A stretch of DNA of 27,752 nucleotides from JBNLBT01 sp050303435 (GCA_050303435.1 JBNLBT010000041.1:1-27752), one strand, 5' to 3'. Positions 8,238 to 16,257 are shown, counted from the stretch's first letter. The notes: generated by a model from the letters alone, not told the origin. Numbers and translations: made by a program.

Positions 8238-8379
8238 GGGTCCCCCCCATAAATTTGTGATGTGTTGATGATTACGTGAAGCAGCGAGAATTCATGACCT
8301 GGCCGAGCCGCGCATGGGCTGAAATGTGCGTTGGGTCACAAAACCCCAGCGTCAATGGCGCGTGCACGCCGGTCGGTGT

Positions 8380-8409
8380 TTGGCCAGTGCATGGACATTC
8401 TGCTACAAT
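8380..8409 (+). promoter_or_regulatory. Promoter of the second sigma-kinase operon
   Basis: TTGGCC (8380-8385), an 18-base spacer and TACAAT (8404-8409), the latter preceded by TGC so that it also forms an extended -10 (TGnTACAAT). Transcription would begin near 8416, about 20 bases before the GTG at 8436. This rules against the upstream in-frame starts at 8331 and 8391. It sits in the 198-base region between the divergent genes at 8237 and 8436; no convincing promoter was seen for the minus-strand gene there. Confidence 0.55.
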
Positions 8410-8435
8410 CAAGGCACTTATCAAGCCAGCAAACT

Positions 8436-8972
8436 GTGCAGGATTACAGCACCACATCCGTATTACTTGAACGCTATAAAAAGGGCGACCGGGCGTCCTG
8501 CGATGCCTTGTTTAAGCTGTATCAGCCGCTGTTGCGGCGCTGGGCCCGGGGGCGGTTGCCGCAATACACCCGCGATCTGATGGACACCGAAGATCTGGTG
8601 CAGGACACCTTGATGCTGGCGTTTGACCGCGCCGGTCGCATTGAGGCGAAACGGCCCGGCGCGTTTTTTGCCTATCTGCGCACCGTGTTCATCAATCAGA
8701 TCCGCCAGGAGCTGCGCAAAAACAAACCGCACAATCAATCCCTGGAAAGCAGCGCCGATCCGGTTGACAATGCCCAGGACATGAACGCCCTGCTGGCCTA
8801 TGACCAGGCGCTGGATCGTTTGTCGGTGGAAGAAAAGGAAGCGGTGGTGTTGCGTCTGGAATTTGGCTTTACACACCAGGAAATTGCTGTTTTGACCGAC
8901 AAACCGTCGGCCAATGCAGCGCGCATGTTCATCACGCGCGCCATCATGAAACTGGCGGATTGCATGACGTGA
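8436..8972 (+). CDS. ECF sigma factor with classical acidic region 2.2
   Basis: This is a 178-residue sigma-70 family protein of ECF size. Region 2 contains 'CDALFKLYQPLLRRWARGRL' and 'LMDTEDLVQDTLMLAF', where D50-T51-E52-D53 is the usual acidic DAED-like motif contacting core polymerase. 'AYLRTVFINQIRQELRK' follows, and region 4 is 'LDRLSVEEKEAVVLRLEFGF' with the HTH 'THQEIAVLTDKPSANAARMF'. The frame is open upstream, but GTG 8436 is chosen because the predicted transcript begins near 8416 and the protein then begins just before the family's first helix. Its TGA at 8970-8972 overlaps the GTG start of a kinase gene, so the two proteins are made together. Unlike the factor at 3579-4166 it retains the acidic motif, so if the kinase controls it, the mechanism should differ. 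No anti-sigma factor gene is nearby. Confidence 0.87.
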   Translation: MQDYSTTSVLLERYKKGDRASCDALFKLYQPLLRRWARGRLPQYTRDLMDTEDLVQDTLMLAFDRAGRIEAKRPGAFFAYLRTVFINQIRQELRKNKPHNQSLESSADPVDNAQDMNALLAYDQALDRLSVEEKEAVVLRLEFGFTHQEIAVLTDKPSANAARMFITRAIMKLADCMT

Positions 8973-11347
8973 ACGACGCGCGCGACGAGGATTTACATCG
9001 GCTGGCGGAAAAAATCAATGACGGCATCACCGAGGTGTTGCCGTCGCAACCCTCGCCGGGCGATGCCCGGCTGGACGCCCTGGATCGCATTCACCGGATC
9101 AGTCAACGCTTCAGAGAACACATCGATGTCCAGCGTGTGGTGATGCAGAAAGGCGATCAATGGGGCCATCTGAGCATCCGGCAAAAAATTGGCGAAGGTG
9201 GCATCGGCGAGGTGTACCGGGCGCACGACCCGATGCTGGATTGCGACGTGGCGGTCAAGTTCCTCAACCGTAAAAACCGGCTGTACATCGGCGCCGATCA
9301 GTTTCTGCTTGAAGCGCGCAACATGGCCAGGGTGCGACATCCGCATGTGCTGGCGATTCAGGGCGCCATGGTGGCGGACGATCTGGTCGGCTACTGGAGC
9401 GATTATCTGGACGGCGAAGTGCTCTCCGAACGCCTGCTACAGCGGCCCCTGAGTCGCAGCGAATGTCTCACCTGCGCCCGGCACTTGTGTCAGGCGCTGA
9501 AAGCCATACACAACAACGGGCTGGTGCATGGCGACATCAAGGCGCCGAACGTGATGTTGCAACCGAATCGCGGCGCCATCCTGCTGGATTTTGGCGCCAG
9601 TCGTCGGCTTGAGCAGGCGCCCGCCGACGATCACGTGGTGCAGGTCAGTCCAATGGCCATGGCGCCGGAACAGTTCAGGGGTCAGGCCCCCGATGCCGCC
9701 AGCGATGTGTACGCGCTGGGGCTGTTGTTTTGGCACATGTGCAGCGGCGTGCACCCCTTGCAGGGACAGGAACGCAGCGGCCAGGACGATCGGGCCGTGC
9801 CATTGCAGGAGCGCAGCCGGACCGTTCAGGGGCCCAGGCGCTGGCGCGCGCTGATTGCGCGCATGCTTGAACCGGACCCGGCTTTGCGTCCCGCCGTGGG
9901 CTGGGTTGAGCAGCAGCTGCAGAAGCTCGAGCAATCGCCGCTGATCCGGGCCAAGCGGCTGGCGGCCGGGTCGGTGCTGGCACTGGCCATTGGCATCACG
10001 GCTTTGACTTTGTACAGCAACCACAAAACCCGCCAGGCCAGTCATGAAATACAGGCCATCAATGACGTTCTGAGCAACATCTTATTGAAATCATCGCCGC
10101 TGCATGAAGGCAAGGATGTGCTGTTGATGGACGTGTTGTCCGAGGCCGAAGCCCAACTGTTCAGCAACACGCAAATCTCCAAACGCCAGAAGTATGAAAA
10201 CCTGTTGCAGCTGATCAAAACCTACCGCCAGCAGGGGCGGCCGCAGAAAGCCATTGAGCTGGCAACGCGCCTGCTGGCGGACGCCGATTTGACCTCTTCA
10301 ATGCGACTGGATTTGCTGGTGCAGAAAGGCGCGGCCTTGAATGACAACAACAACTACAGCGAATCCGAACCCTTGCTGCTGGAAGCGATTCAGATTGAAC
10401 CGGTCACGGCGGCGGATGCCAAGCTGCAGATCAGCGTGCTGATCAATCTGATTTACAGTTACAACGAAAGCATGCGACTGAAAGAAGTGCCGCCACTGAT
10501 CGCACAGGCCAAAGCGGTTTGGCAGCAAGGCGATCAAAATCTGTCCAGTCTGGCCAACATTCACCTGGTGGAAGGCAATTACCATGAAATTTTGCAGGAC
10601 TATGACACCGCCTTTGAACACTACCTGAAAGCGGTGGAACATTTCACCGCGCATTACGGGCCGGACAATCTGGATGTATTGATTGCCAAGGGCGCGGCGG
10701 GCACAGTGCTCACCTATCGCGACGAAACTTTGCCACAGGGGGTGCAAAGAATGGAGCAAGTGGTTGAGGAAATGGACGCCTATCTCGGACCGGATCATTC
10801 CAGCAGTTTGATCGCGCGGGTGAATCTCGCCGATGCCTATAAATCCATGGGACAACCGGAAAAAGCCATCAAGGCCATTGAGCCGCGCATGCATCTGGTG
10901 TATCAGGTGTACGGCGCAGACGGTGGCCGGGCGATGATGTTCAAGAACCTGCTGGCCGGGTTTTATGCCGAAGCCAGGGACATTGACACCGCCGATCGCT
11001 TGCAACGGGAGATCATTGACACGCAAACCGGCAAACACGGATTGACCAGCGATCAGGCCATTCAGGCCAATTTGTATTGGGGCTGGATGCTGCACGATGC
11101 CGGGCAGCCGGGTCGGGCATTGCCGGATTTGCAGGATGTGCTCCACACCGCCGAGGCGCAACTGCCCGCCGATTCGCGCTGGCTGCTGGATCTTCAGGAC
11201 CTTGTGCTGTGGTTGCAACATCGTCTGGGCGATGCCACGGCGATGCCGAAACTGAAAGCGCTGTTGCAGTTGAAGCAGCAGCATCTGGGAGAAGATGACC
11301 CGTCCACGCAGCAATTGCGTGATCGACTCGCTGATGAGTCATCGTGA
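8969..11347 (+). CDS. Membrane Ser/Thr protein kinase-TPR protein, HGD type
   Basis: The 792-residue protein has a kinase domain at about residues 69-320: glycine loop 'GEGGIGEVYRAHD', ATP-binding lysine in 'VAVKFL' (K97), catalytic loop 'VHGDIKAPN' (D189), 'DFGASRRLE' (D207) and 'APEQF'. The residue before the catalytic Asp is Gly instead of Arg, making it a non-RD kinase, so activation-loop phosphorylation is less likely to be needed. One transmembrane helix follows ('LAAGSVLALAIGITALTLY', about 331-349), then some 440 residues of TPR-like helices ('LLQLIKTYRQQGRPQKAIEL', 'ARVNLADAYKSMGQPEKAIK') expected outside the inner membrane. The GTG start at 8969 overlaps the sigma factor's stop (GTGA); an in-frame TTG at 8960 is the alternative. 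Domain order equals that of the kinase at 4163-6802, but here the sigma gene comes first. The likely role is control of the coupled sigma factor. Confidence 0.9.
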   Translation: MNDARDEDLHRLAEKINDGITEVLPSQPSPGDARLDALDRIHRISQRFREHIDVQRVVMQKGDQWGHLSIRQKIGEGGIGEVYRAHDPMLDCDVAVKFLNRKNRLYIGADQFLLEARNMARVRHPHVLAIQGAMVADDLVGYWSDYLDGEVLSERLLQRPLSRSECLTCARHLCQALKAIHNNGLVHGDIKAPNVMLQPNRGAILLDFGASRRLEQAPADDHVVQVSPMAMAPEQFRGQAPDAASDVYALGLLFWHMCSGVHPLQGQERSGQDDRAVPLQERSRTVQGPRRWRALIARMLEPDPALRPAVGWVEQQLQKLEQSPLIRAKRLAAGSVLALAIGITALTLYSNHKTRQASHEIQAINDVLSNILLKSSPLHEGKDVLLMDVLSEAEAQLFSNTQISKRQKYENLLQLIKTYRQQGRPQKAIELATRLLADADLTSSMRLDLLVQKGAALNDNNNYSESEPLLLEAIQIEPVTAADAKLQISVLINLIYSYNESMRLKEVPPLIAQAKAVWQQGDQNLSSLANIHLVEGNYHEILQDYDTAFEHYLKAVEHFTAHYGPDNLDVLIAKGAAGTVLTYRDETLPQGVQRMEQVVEEMDAYLGPDHSSSLIARVNLADAYKSMGQPEKAIKAIEPRMHLVYQVYGADGGRAMMFKNLLAGFYAEARDIDTADRLQREIIDTQTGKHGLTSDQAIQANLYWGWMLHDAGQPGRALPDLQDVLHTAEAQLPADSRWLLDLQDLVLWLQHRLGDATAMPKLKALLQLKQQHLGEDDPSTQQLRDRLADESS

Positions 11348-11369
11348 AACACAGCCCCGGTTGGCTTTC

Positions 11370-11385
11370 TGCACACGCCCGTGCA
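11370..11385 (+). terminator. Weak hairpin after the sigma-kinase operon
   Basis: TGCAC (11370-11374) and GTGCA (11381-11385) form a 5-bp stem with a six-base loop, followed by AAAACAATTTT. It lies 23 bases after the kinase stop codon. The stem is short and there is no clean T-run directly after it, so termination is only possible. Confidence 0.25.
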
Positions 11386-11401
11386 AAACAATTTTAACTT
11401 T

Positions 11402-11433
11402 CTTGTGCAATTCCAGACAGCGAATGCATCTTA
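11402..11433 (+). promoter_or_regulatory. Shared promoter-like element, copy 1 (upstream of CSLREA gene at 11511)
   Basis: CTTGTGCAA (11402-11410) and TGCATCTTA (11425-11433) are separated by 14 bases. The same two blocks at the same spacing occur at 14771-14802, upstream of the paralogous gene at 14874, while most of the spacer differs. TTGTGC equals the -35 hexamer of the DUF1624 gene promoter, but the -10 side (GCATCTTA) does not look like the housekeeping TAGAAT. It may therefore need an activator or an alternative sigma factor (inference). Confidence 0.55.
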
Positions 11434-11453
11434 ACTAGGCAAAGCGTCCCGGA

Positions 11454-11470
11454 ATGCCCGGCGTGGGCAT
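11454..11470 (+). other. 5'-leader hairpin of the CSLREA gene at 11511
   Basis: ATGCCC (11454-11459) and GGGCAT (11465-11470) form a perfect 6-bp stem with a five-base loop (GGCGT). It lies between the promoter-like element and the GGAGGA ribosome-binding site, 40 bases before the ATG. The paralogous gene at 14874 has a hairpin in the equivalent place. Confidence 0.45.
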
Positions 11471-11510
11471 GACGGAGAAAATACGGACGATGAACCCTTG
11501 GAGGAATGCG

Positions 11511-12899
11511 ATGCGTAGATGGATTGCCTTGATGTTATTGATTGCAGGTTCAGCCAGCGCGCTGGAATTCACCGTCAACACCCTTGTTGACAGCGTTGAT
11601 GTCGTCACCGGTGATGGGCAGTGCAGCAATGCCGGTGGGCAATGTTCATTGCGCGCCGCGGTGATGGAAGCCAATGCACTGTTCGGGCCGGATGTCATTT
11701 ATCTGCCGCGCAACACCACGCACGTGCTGACCTTGCGTGATGCCAACAACGACACGGAGGCGGTCAATGACCTGGATATTTTTGAATCGTTGACCCTGTC
11801 AATCCAGGATCCGTTGCTGCCCGCGGCCAGTGTGGCGGAATTGCCGCTGATCACAGGCGATGCCAGCAACCCGTTGAAGGACCGGGTTTTTGAGGTGGCC
11901 GAAGGCCAGGACATTCTGTTTTATGGCATTGGCATTGCCTACGGCGATGCACAAAGCAGCCATTCGCATGAGCGCAGGGGTGGCGGGATTTATGTCGGAG
12001 AAGAAGTCACCAACTTCACCCTGGCCAACAGCTATGTGATGCTTAACCGGGCCGGGTTCGGCGGCGGCATTTATTCATTGGCCGCCTCCACCACGGTGTC
12101 TTTGTCCGACATCAGCTACAACGTCTGGGTGCCGCCGCTGGTCATCATTCTGGGCGGTGGGGGCGGCGCCATCTACACCCTCAACGGGGCGCTGAGATTG
12201 CAGTACAGTTCGGTGCATCACAACGTTTCCAGCCAAGACGATGGGTTCTTTCCATCGGCTGTGGACATCAACCTGTCCAGTCAGTCTTCATTCATCCTGA
12301 GTTCCACCATCAGTGCCAACGGCAGCGATCTGATCACCCAGAGCGCGAAGATGCGTGGCGTGTCGGTGGCATCCGCCGATTTGTACATCATCAGTTCCAC
12401 CATCAGCGACAATTTTGCCGCAGGTGTGTCACAGGCAGGCAACCCGGGCGAGAGTTTTTTGTTTGTGCGCAATACGGTGCTTGATGCCAACGGCGATGGC
12501 GTGAATCTGTTCAATTGTGTGCTCAAGCCCAACGCGGATTTCGGCGACGGCGCGGGCAACGGATTCAATCTGAGCAGCGATGGCAGTTGCCTTCTGCCGG
12601 CCGCCAGCGGCAACCGCGAAAACATCGATCCGTTGCTGAGCCCTTTGCAAGGTCTGATTGACGTCAATGATGCGGTGTTTCTGGCCCAGCATCCGTTGGG
12701 TGGCAGTCCGTTGATTGATGCCGGCAGTCTCCTCGCGCCCAATTCAGGCAACCCCAATGCCTGTCACCAGTTTGACCAGCGCTTCGTTGAACGGCCCAGG
12801 CACGGTGGGTGGGAAAACCGCTGTGACATCGGGGCGTACGAGCTGGACGATGTGATTTTCAGAAACGGCTTTGCCTTGATTGCGCGAAGCGCACAGTGA
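11511..12899 (+). CDS. Secreted CSLREA-domain beta-helix protein, paralog A
   Basis: The 462-residue protein has a signal peptide ('MRRWIALMLLIAGSASA'), the CSLREA-type segment ('FTVNTLVDSVD', then 'GQCSLRAAVMEANAL', about residues 43-57) and a beta-helix middle ('FTLANSYVMLNRAGFGGGIY', 'TVSLSDISYN', 'LRLQYSSVHHN', 'LYIISSTISDN'). The choice-of-anchor-Q-like end is 'GSPLIDAGSLLAPNSGNPN', 'CDIGAYELDD', and the protein closes with 'VIFRNGFALIARSAQ'. ATG 11511 is chosen because GGAGGA stands seven bases before it; the frame is open upstream, but the ATGs at 11469 and 11490 lie in or beside the leader hairpin or lack a ribosome-binding site. It is clearly a duplicate of the gene at 14874: long stretches match block by block and the upstream elements are shared. 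No catalytic residues were recognised; a surface or secreted structural role is likely. Confidence 0.88.
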   Translation: MRRWIALMLLIAGSASALEFTVNTLVDSVDVVTGDGQCSNAGGQCSLRAAVMEANALFGPDVIYLPRNTTHVLTLRDANNDTEAVNDLDIFESLTLSIQDPLLPAASVAELPLITGDASNPLKDRVFEVAEGQDILFYGIGIAYGDAQSSHSHERRGGGIYVGEEVTNFTLANSYVMLNRAGFGGGIYSLAASTTVSLSDISYNVWVPPLVIILGGGGGAIYTLNGALRLQYSSVHHNVSSQDDGFFPSAVDINLSSQSSFILSSTISANGSDLITQSAKMRGVSVASADLYIISSTISDNFAAGVSQAGNPGESFLFVRNTVLDANGDGVNLFNCVLKPNADFGDGAGNGFNLSSDGSCLLPAASGNRENIDPLLSPLQGLIDVNDAVFLAQHPLGGSPLIDAGSLLAPNSGNPNACHQFDQRFVERPRHGGWENRCDIGAYELDDVIFRNGFALIARSAQ

Positions 12900-13031
12900 T
12901 GGGTGGTTGCACAAACCATCGGTCGCTTAATCCGCAGGCCATAGGGCCTTGAGAATGGAATCGCCATCGTGTGGTTGATGGTTTGAATATTGACGGCCCG
13001 CATCTGACAGGGCCTTATTGGGAGAATTCAC
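12900..13031 (+). other. Intergenic region with three small hairpins
   Basis: This 132-base gap holds three inverted repeats: GGTGGTT/AACCATC (12902-12908 and 12914-12920, one G-T pair), AGGCC/GGCCT (12936-12940 and 12945-12949) and GGCCC/GGGCC (12995-12999 and 13010-13014). The last stands just before the GGGAGA ribosome-binding site of the next gene. None is followed by a T-run, so read-through into the FG-GAP gene is likely. No good promoter was found. Confidence 0.3.
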
Positions 13032-14648
13032 ATGTTACAGACGATATTGACTGCGCTGCTGGCCACCGCCGGCCTCGGACAAGACGCCACCCGGGCGCCG
13101 TTGCTTGCCAAGGCTGAGAAAGCGGCCACAGTGCTCTTTGCTTACTACACCGATCTGGATTCACCGGGCACGCCGTACGTCAGCAGTGCCGGGGACAGCC
13201 TGGCTTTTGCCATGGCCACCGGTGATTTCAACAGCGACGGCTGGGCTGATCTGGCGGTGGGTGTGCCGGGCAAACAATACAATGGCGTGTTGGCCGATGC
13301 GGGGGCTGTGATCGTGTTTTACGGTCGTTATCACGGCTTGCCGGACAACATCGTTGCCTTGACGCAAACACTGGCCGCGAACGCCGACGGGGTGGAGGCG
13401 GATGATTTTTTTGGCTGGTCTCTGGCCGCCGGTGATTTCGATGGCGACGGCTTTGACGATCTGGCGGTGGGTTCGCCGTATGAAGATGTGACCACGGATT
13501 TCAATGACCCGGGTAACAGCACCTTCAGCAACGCCGGCGCGGTGAATATTTTCTATGGCGCCGCACAGGGTCTGTCGAGCACCTCGGATTACATACACAT
13601 CGACACCGACGCGCCGTTTGGCGGCGAGTTGTTGCAGGACAATGCCATGTTCGGCTACGCACTGACCGCCGGTGACTTCAATCAGGACGGAGAAGACGAT
13701 CTGGTGGTTTCCGTGTATCGGCACGATGAGACCATTTCGGTGGGCAACAGTGTTGAAGATTCGGGATTGGTGATGGTGTATCGGGGGTTTCCCGGCGGTT
13801 TGAGCGGCGGCAATCGTGTGCCCATCAGCCAGTCACCGGCGAATGTGCTCGGCGTGCCTGAAGTGGGGGATTATTTCGGCCTGGCTCTCACCGCCGCTGA
13901 TTTCAATCAGGACGGGCACGACGATCTGGTGGTGGGCGTGCCGTATGAAGATTTCAACGGCGTCACCGACGCCGGCGTGGTGCAGGTGTTTTACGGCACC
14001 GACGATGACATTGGATTGTTTGCCGGCAATGAGATCTGGTCACAGGACGATTTGTCCGGTGTGGTCCTGGAAGTCAATGATCTGTTTGGCTTTTCTCTGT
14101 CTCACGGCGATGTGAACGGCGATGGCGTGCAGGACTTGCTGGTGGGGGCGCCGTATGAAGATTTGAATGCGATTGTGGATGCGGGCGCCGTGCACGTCAT
14201 CCTCGGCGATGTCGCAGGGCTCACGGCCACTGGCAACATCACCCTGACACAGGATTCCGGCAGTCTGTTTGGTGCAGCGGAAACCGGCGATGTTTTTGGT
14301 TTGATATTACAGTCGGGGGATTTTAATCTGGACGGGTTTGATGACGTGGTGATCGGCACGCCGTTCGAGGACACGGCTGCAAACAACGGGGGCCTGGTGC
14401 ACATCGTGTTTGGCTCATCCAGCGGCGTCAATGTCAATGACACCCAGCATTTTCTCTCGGACGCGCTGAACGCCAACCTGGGATTTGCCCTGAGCAGCGG
14501 TGACTATGGGTTTGGACCAACGCTGCAGATTGGACAACCCGGGCTTGAATCGACAGACAACGATTTGCTGGCGGGCGCGTTCCTGACGTTTGTGTTTGAG
14601 AACCCGCACGTGATTTTTGCCAACGGCTTTGAATCCATCGGCAAATGA
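13032..14648 (+). CDS. Secreted FG-GAP (integrin-alpha-like) beta-propeller protein
   Basis: The 538-residue protein has a short signal peptide ('MLQTILTALLATAGLGQDA') followed by about seven FG-GAP blades. Six carry a calcium-loop motif of the type D-F-N-x-D-G-x-x-D, starting near residues 64, 134, 214, 290, 359 and 429 ('GDFNSDGWADLAVG', 'GDFDGDGFDDLAVGSPYED', 'ADFNQDGHDDLVVGVPYED'). A seventh near 490 ('SSGDYGFGPTLQIGQPG') has lost the calcium residues. A seven-bladed propeller of this type binds ligands or partner proteins at the cell surface, with calcium for stability. The C-terminus is 'HVIFANGFESIGK', carrying the motif shared with other secreted proteins here. A GGGAGA ribosome-binding site lies six bases before the ATG. 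The gene sits between two CSLREA paralogs on the same strand and may be co-transcribed with the first. Confidence 0.9.
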   Translation: MLQTILTALLATAGLGQDATRAPLLAKAEKAATVLFAYYTDLDSPGTPYVSSAGDSLAFAMATGDFNSDGWADLAVGVPGKQYNGVLADAGAVIVFYGRYHGLPDNIVALTQTLAANADGVEADDFFGWSLAAGDFDGDGFDDLAVGSPYEDVTTDFNDPGNSTFSNAGAVNIFYGAAQGLSSTSDYIHIDTDAPFGGELLQDNAMFGYALTAGDFNQDGEDDLVVSVYRHDETISVGNSVEDSGLVMVYRGFPGGLSGGNRVPISQSPANVLGVPEVGDYFGLALTAADFNQDGHDDLVVGVPYEDFNGVTDAGVVQVFYGTDDDIGLFAGNEIWSQDDLSGVVLEVNDLFGFSLSHGDVNGDGVQDLLVGAPYEDLNAIVDAGAVHVILGDVAGLTATGNITLTQDSGSLFGAAETGDVFGLILQSGDFNLDGFDDVVIGTPFEDTAANNGGLVHIVFGSSSGVNVNDTQHFLSDALNANLGFALSSGDYGFGPTLQIGQPGLESTDNDLLAGAFLTFVFENPHVIFANGFESIGK

Positions 14649-14770
14649 AGTCCGCTTGTCGCGGGGCAGGCGATCTTCTTGCGTCTGGATTGGATTAAAG
14701 CGCCCGCCACATGACCGCCGCAGTGGCATCGCTCGAGCCTGTGTGCAATGCATCGAAAAGTTTTCAATGT

Positions 14771-14802
14771 CTTGTGCAAATGCACCGGCCGATTGCATCT
14801 TA
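14771..14802 (+). promoter_or_regulatory. Shared promoter-like element, copy 2 (upstream of CSLREA gene at 14874)
   Basis: CTTGTGCAA (14771-14779) and TGCATCTTA (14794-14802) are 14 bases apart, exactly as at 11402-11433. The copy starts 103 bases before its ATG, against 109 for copy 1. A condensed look-alike, TGTGCAATGCATC, occurs shortly upstream at 14742-14754. Function as promoter or operator is inferred from conservation only. Confidence 0.55.
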
Positions 14803-14814
14803 TAGCAGATGAGA

Positions 14815-14843
14815 GGCCTGAATGCCGCGCAGGGATTCAGGCC
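14815..14843 (+). other. 5'-leader hairpin of the CSLREA gene at 14874
   Basis: GGCCTGAAT (14815-14823) and ATTCAGGCC (14835-14843) form a perfect 9-bp stem with an 11-base loop. It lies between the promoter-like element and the AGGGAGA ribosome-binding site, ending 30 bases before the ATG. It could stabilise the mRNA, bind a regulator or attenuate transcription; no T-run follows. Confidence 0.55.
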
Positions 14844-14873
14844 AGGCGGACTTTCAACCAAGGGAGAAGAGAC

Positions 14874-16253
14874 ATGTTTAAGATTTTTGTTTTATTGCTG
14901 ATTGCGGCGGGTTCTGTCGGTGCCGTTGAATTCACCGTGAACAGCACCACCGACAGCGTCGATGCCGCGCCGGGCAACGGCCAGTGCAGCGACAGCACAG
15001 GCCAGTGCTCACTGCGCGCGGCGGTGATGGAAGCCAACGCCCTGGCCGGAGCGGATGTGATTTATTTGCCACGCGGCAGCACGCACACGCTGACCCTGAT
15101 AGACCTTTTTACCGATTTCTCGGGGGTCAATGATCTGGATGTGACAGATGACTTGACGGTGTCGGTGGAAAATCCCGGCGTGCCGGCCAGCAGCTGGACT
15201 GATCTGCCGGTGGTGCAGGGCCAGGTTGGCGGCGCCTGGCTGGACCGTGTGTTTGAAGTGAATGGTGCACAAAACGTCTTGTTCTATGGCATCGGTGTGG
15301 CATTCGGCAACGCCCAGTCCAGCCTGTCCCACCCGCGTCAGGGCGGTGCCATCTATGTCGGCTCGGGAGTCACACAATTCACGTTGGCCAACAGTTTCTT
15401 GATTTTTAACCGGGCCGGCTTTGGTGCCGGCATCTACTCGGAAGCTGCGAACACCACGGTGTCGCTGTCGGACATCAGCCTCAACACTTGGGTGGCGCCG
15501 GTGCCCATCAGCGCCGGGGGCAACGGCATCGTGACCACGTTCGGCGGCAATTTGAGGCTGCAGTACAGCTCAGTGCATCACAACGAAAGCACTCAAGATG
15601 TCGGTATATCCACGTCATCAGTGCACGTGACCGCACCGCCGCAATCGGCGGTGATCCTCAGTTCCACCGTGAGCGCCAATGGCCACGGGCAGTTGAACCA
15701 GACGGCTTTCATGGGCGGCGTTTCGATCGCTCAAGGCGATATGTTCCTGATCAACGCAACTGTCACAGACAACGACGGCGTCGGAGTTTTTCAGGGGGGC
15801 AGTTCGGGCACCAGCGCATTGTTTGTGCGCAATTCGGTGTTTTCCGGCAATGGCCTGGATGTGCCCTTCAACTGCGTCACCCACAACCCGCCGTACGCGG
15901 ATTTTGGTGACGGCGCCGGCAACGGGCACAACCTGAGCAGCGATGCCAGCTGCAATTTGCCGGCCAACAGCGGCAACCGTGAAAACACCGACCCATTGTT
16001 GAGCCCCTTGTGGGGGATCATTAATCACAATGAACCGATATTTGTGACGCAACACCCGCTGCACGGCAGCCCATTGATTGACTCAGGCAGTGCGCTGGCA
16101 CCCAATGCCGGCAACCCCAACGCCTGCCATCAATTCGACCAGCGTTTAATTGAACGGCCGCAATTCGGCGGTTACTCAAACACCTGCGACATCGGTGCCT
16201 ATGAATTGGACGATCTGATCTATACAAACGGCTTCGGTTTGATCGTGCTTTGA
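14874..16253 (+). CDS. Secreted CSLREA-domain beta-helix protein, paralog B
   Basis: The 459-residue protein closely parallels the one encoded at 11511: signal peptide ('MFKIFVLLLIAAGSVGA'), 'EFTVNSTTDSVDAAPGNGQC', 'GQCSLRAAVMEANAL' (about residues 43-57), a beta-helix middle ('FTLANSFLIFNRAGFGAGIY', 'TVSLSDISLN', 'LRLQYSSVHHN'), 'GSPLIDSGSALAPNAGNPN' and 'CDIGAYELDD'. It ends in 'LIYTNGFGLIVL'. ATG 14874 follows an AGGGAGA ribosome-binding site and directly begins the signal peptide; the frame is open upstream to 14748 without a better start. The divergence between the two copies is concentrated in the middle of the helix and the extreme C-terminus, suggesting conserved folding and export but different binding surfaces (inference). 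No enzymatic motif was found. Confidence 0.88.
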   Translation: MFKIFVLLLIAAGSVGAVEFTVNSTTDSVDAAPGNGQCSDSTGQCSLRAAVMEANALAGADVIYLPRGSTHTLTLIDLFTDFSGVNDLDVTDDLTVSVENPGVPASSWTDLPVVQGQVGGAWLDRVFEVNGAQNVLFYGIGVAFGNAQSSLSHPRQGGAIYVGSGVTQFTLANSFLIFNRAGFGAGIYSEAANTTVSLSDISLNTWVAPVPISAGGNGIVTTFGGNLRLQYSSVHHNESTQDVGISTSSVHVTAPPQSAVILSSTVSANGHGQLNQTAFMGGVSIAQGDMFLINATVTDNDGVGVFQGGSSGTSALFVRNSVFSGNGLDVPFNCVTHNPPYADFGDGAGNGHNLSSDASCNLPANSGNRENTDPLLSPLWGIINHNEPIFVTQHPLHGSPLIDSGSALAPNAGNPNACHQFDQRLIERPQFGGYSNTCDIGAYELDDLIYTNGFGLIVL

Positions 16254-16257
16254 GCGA

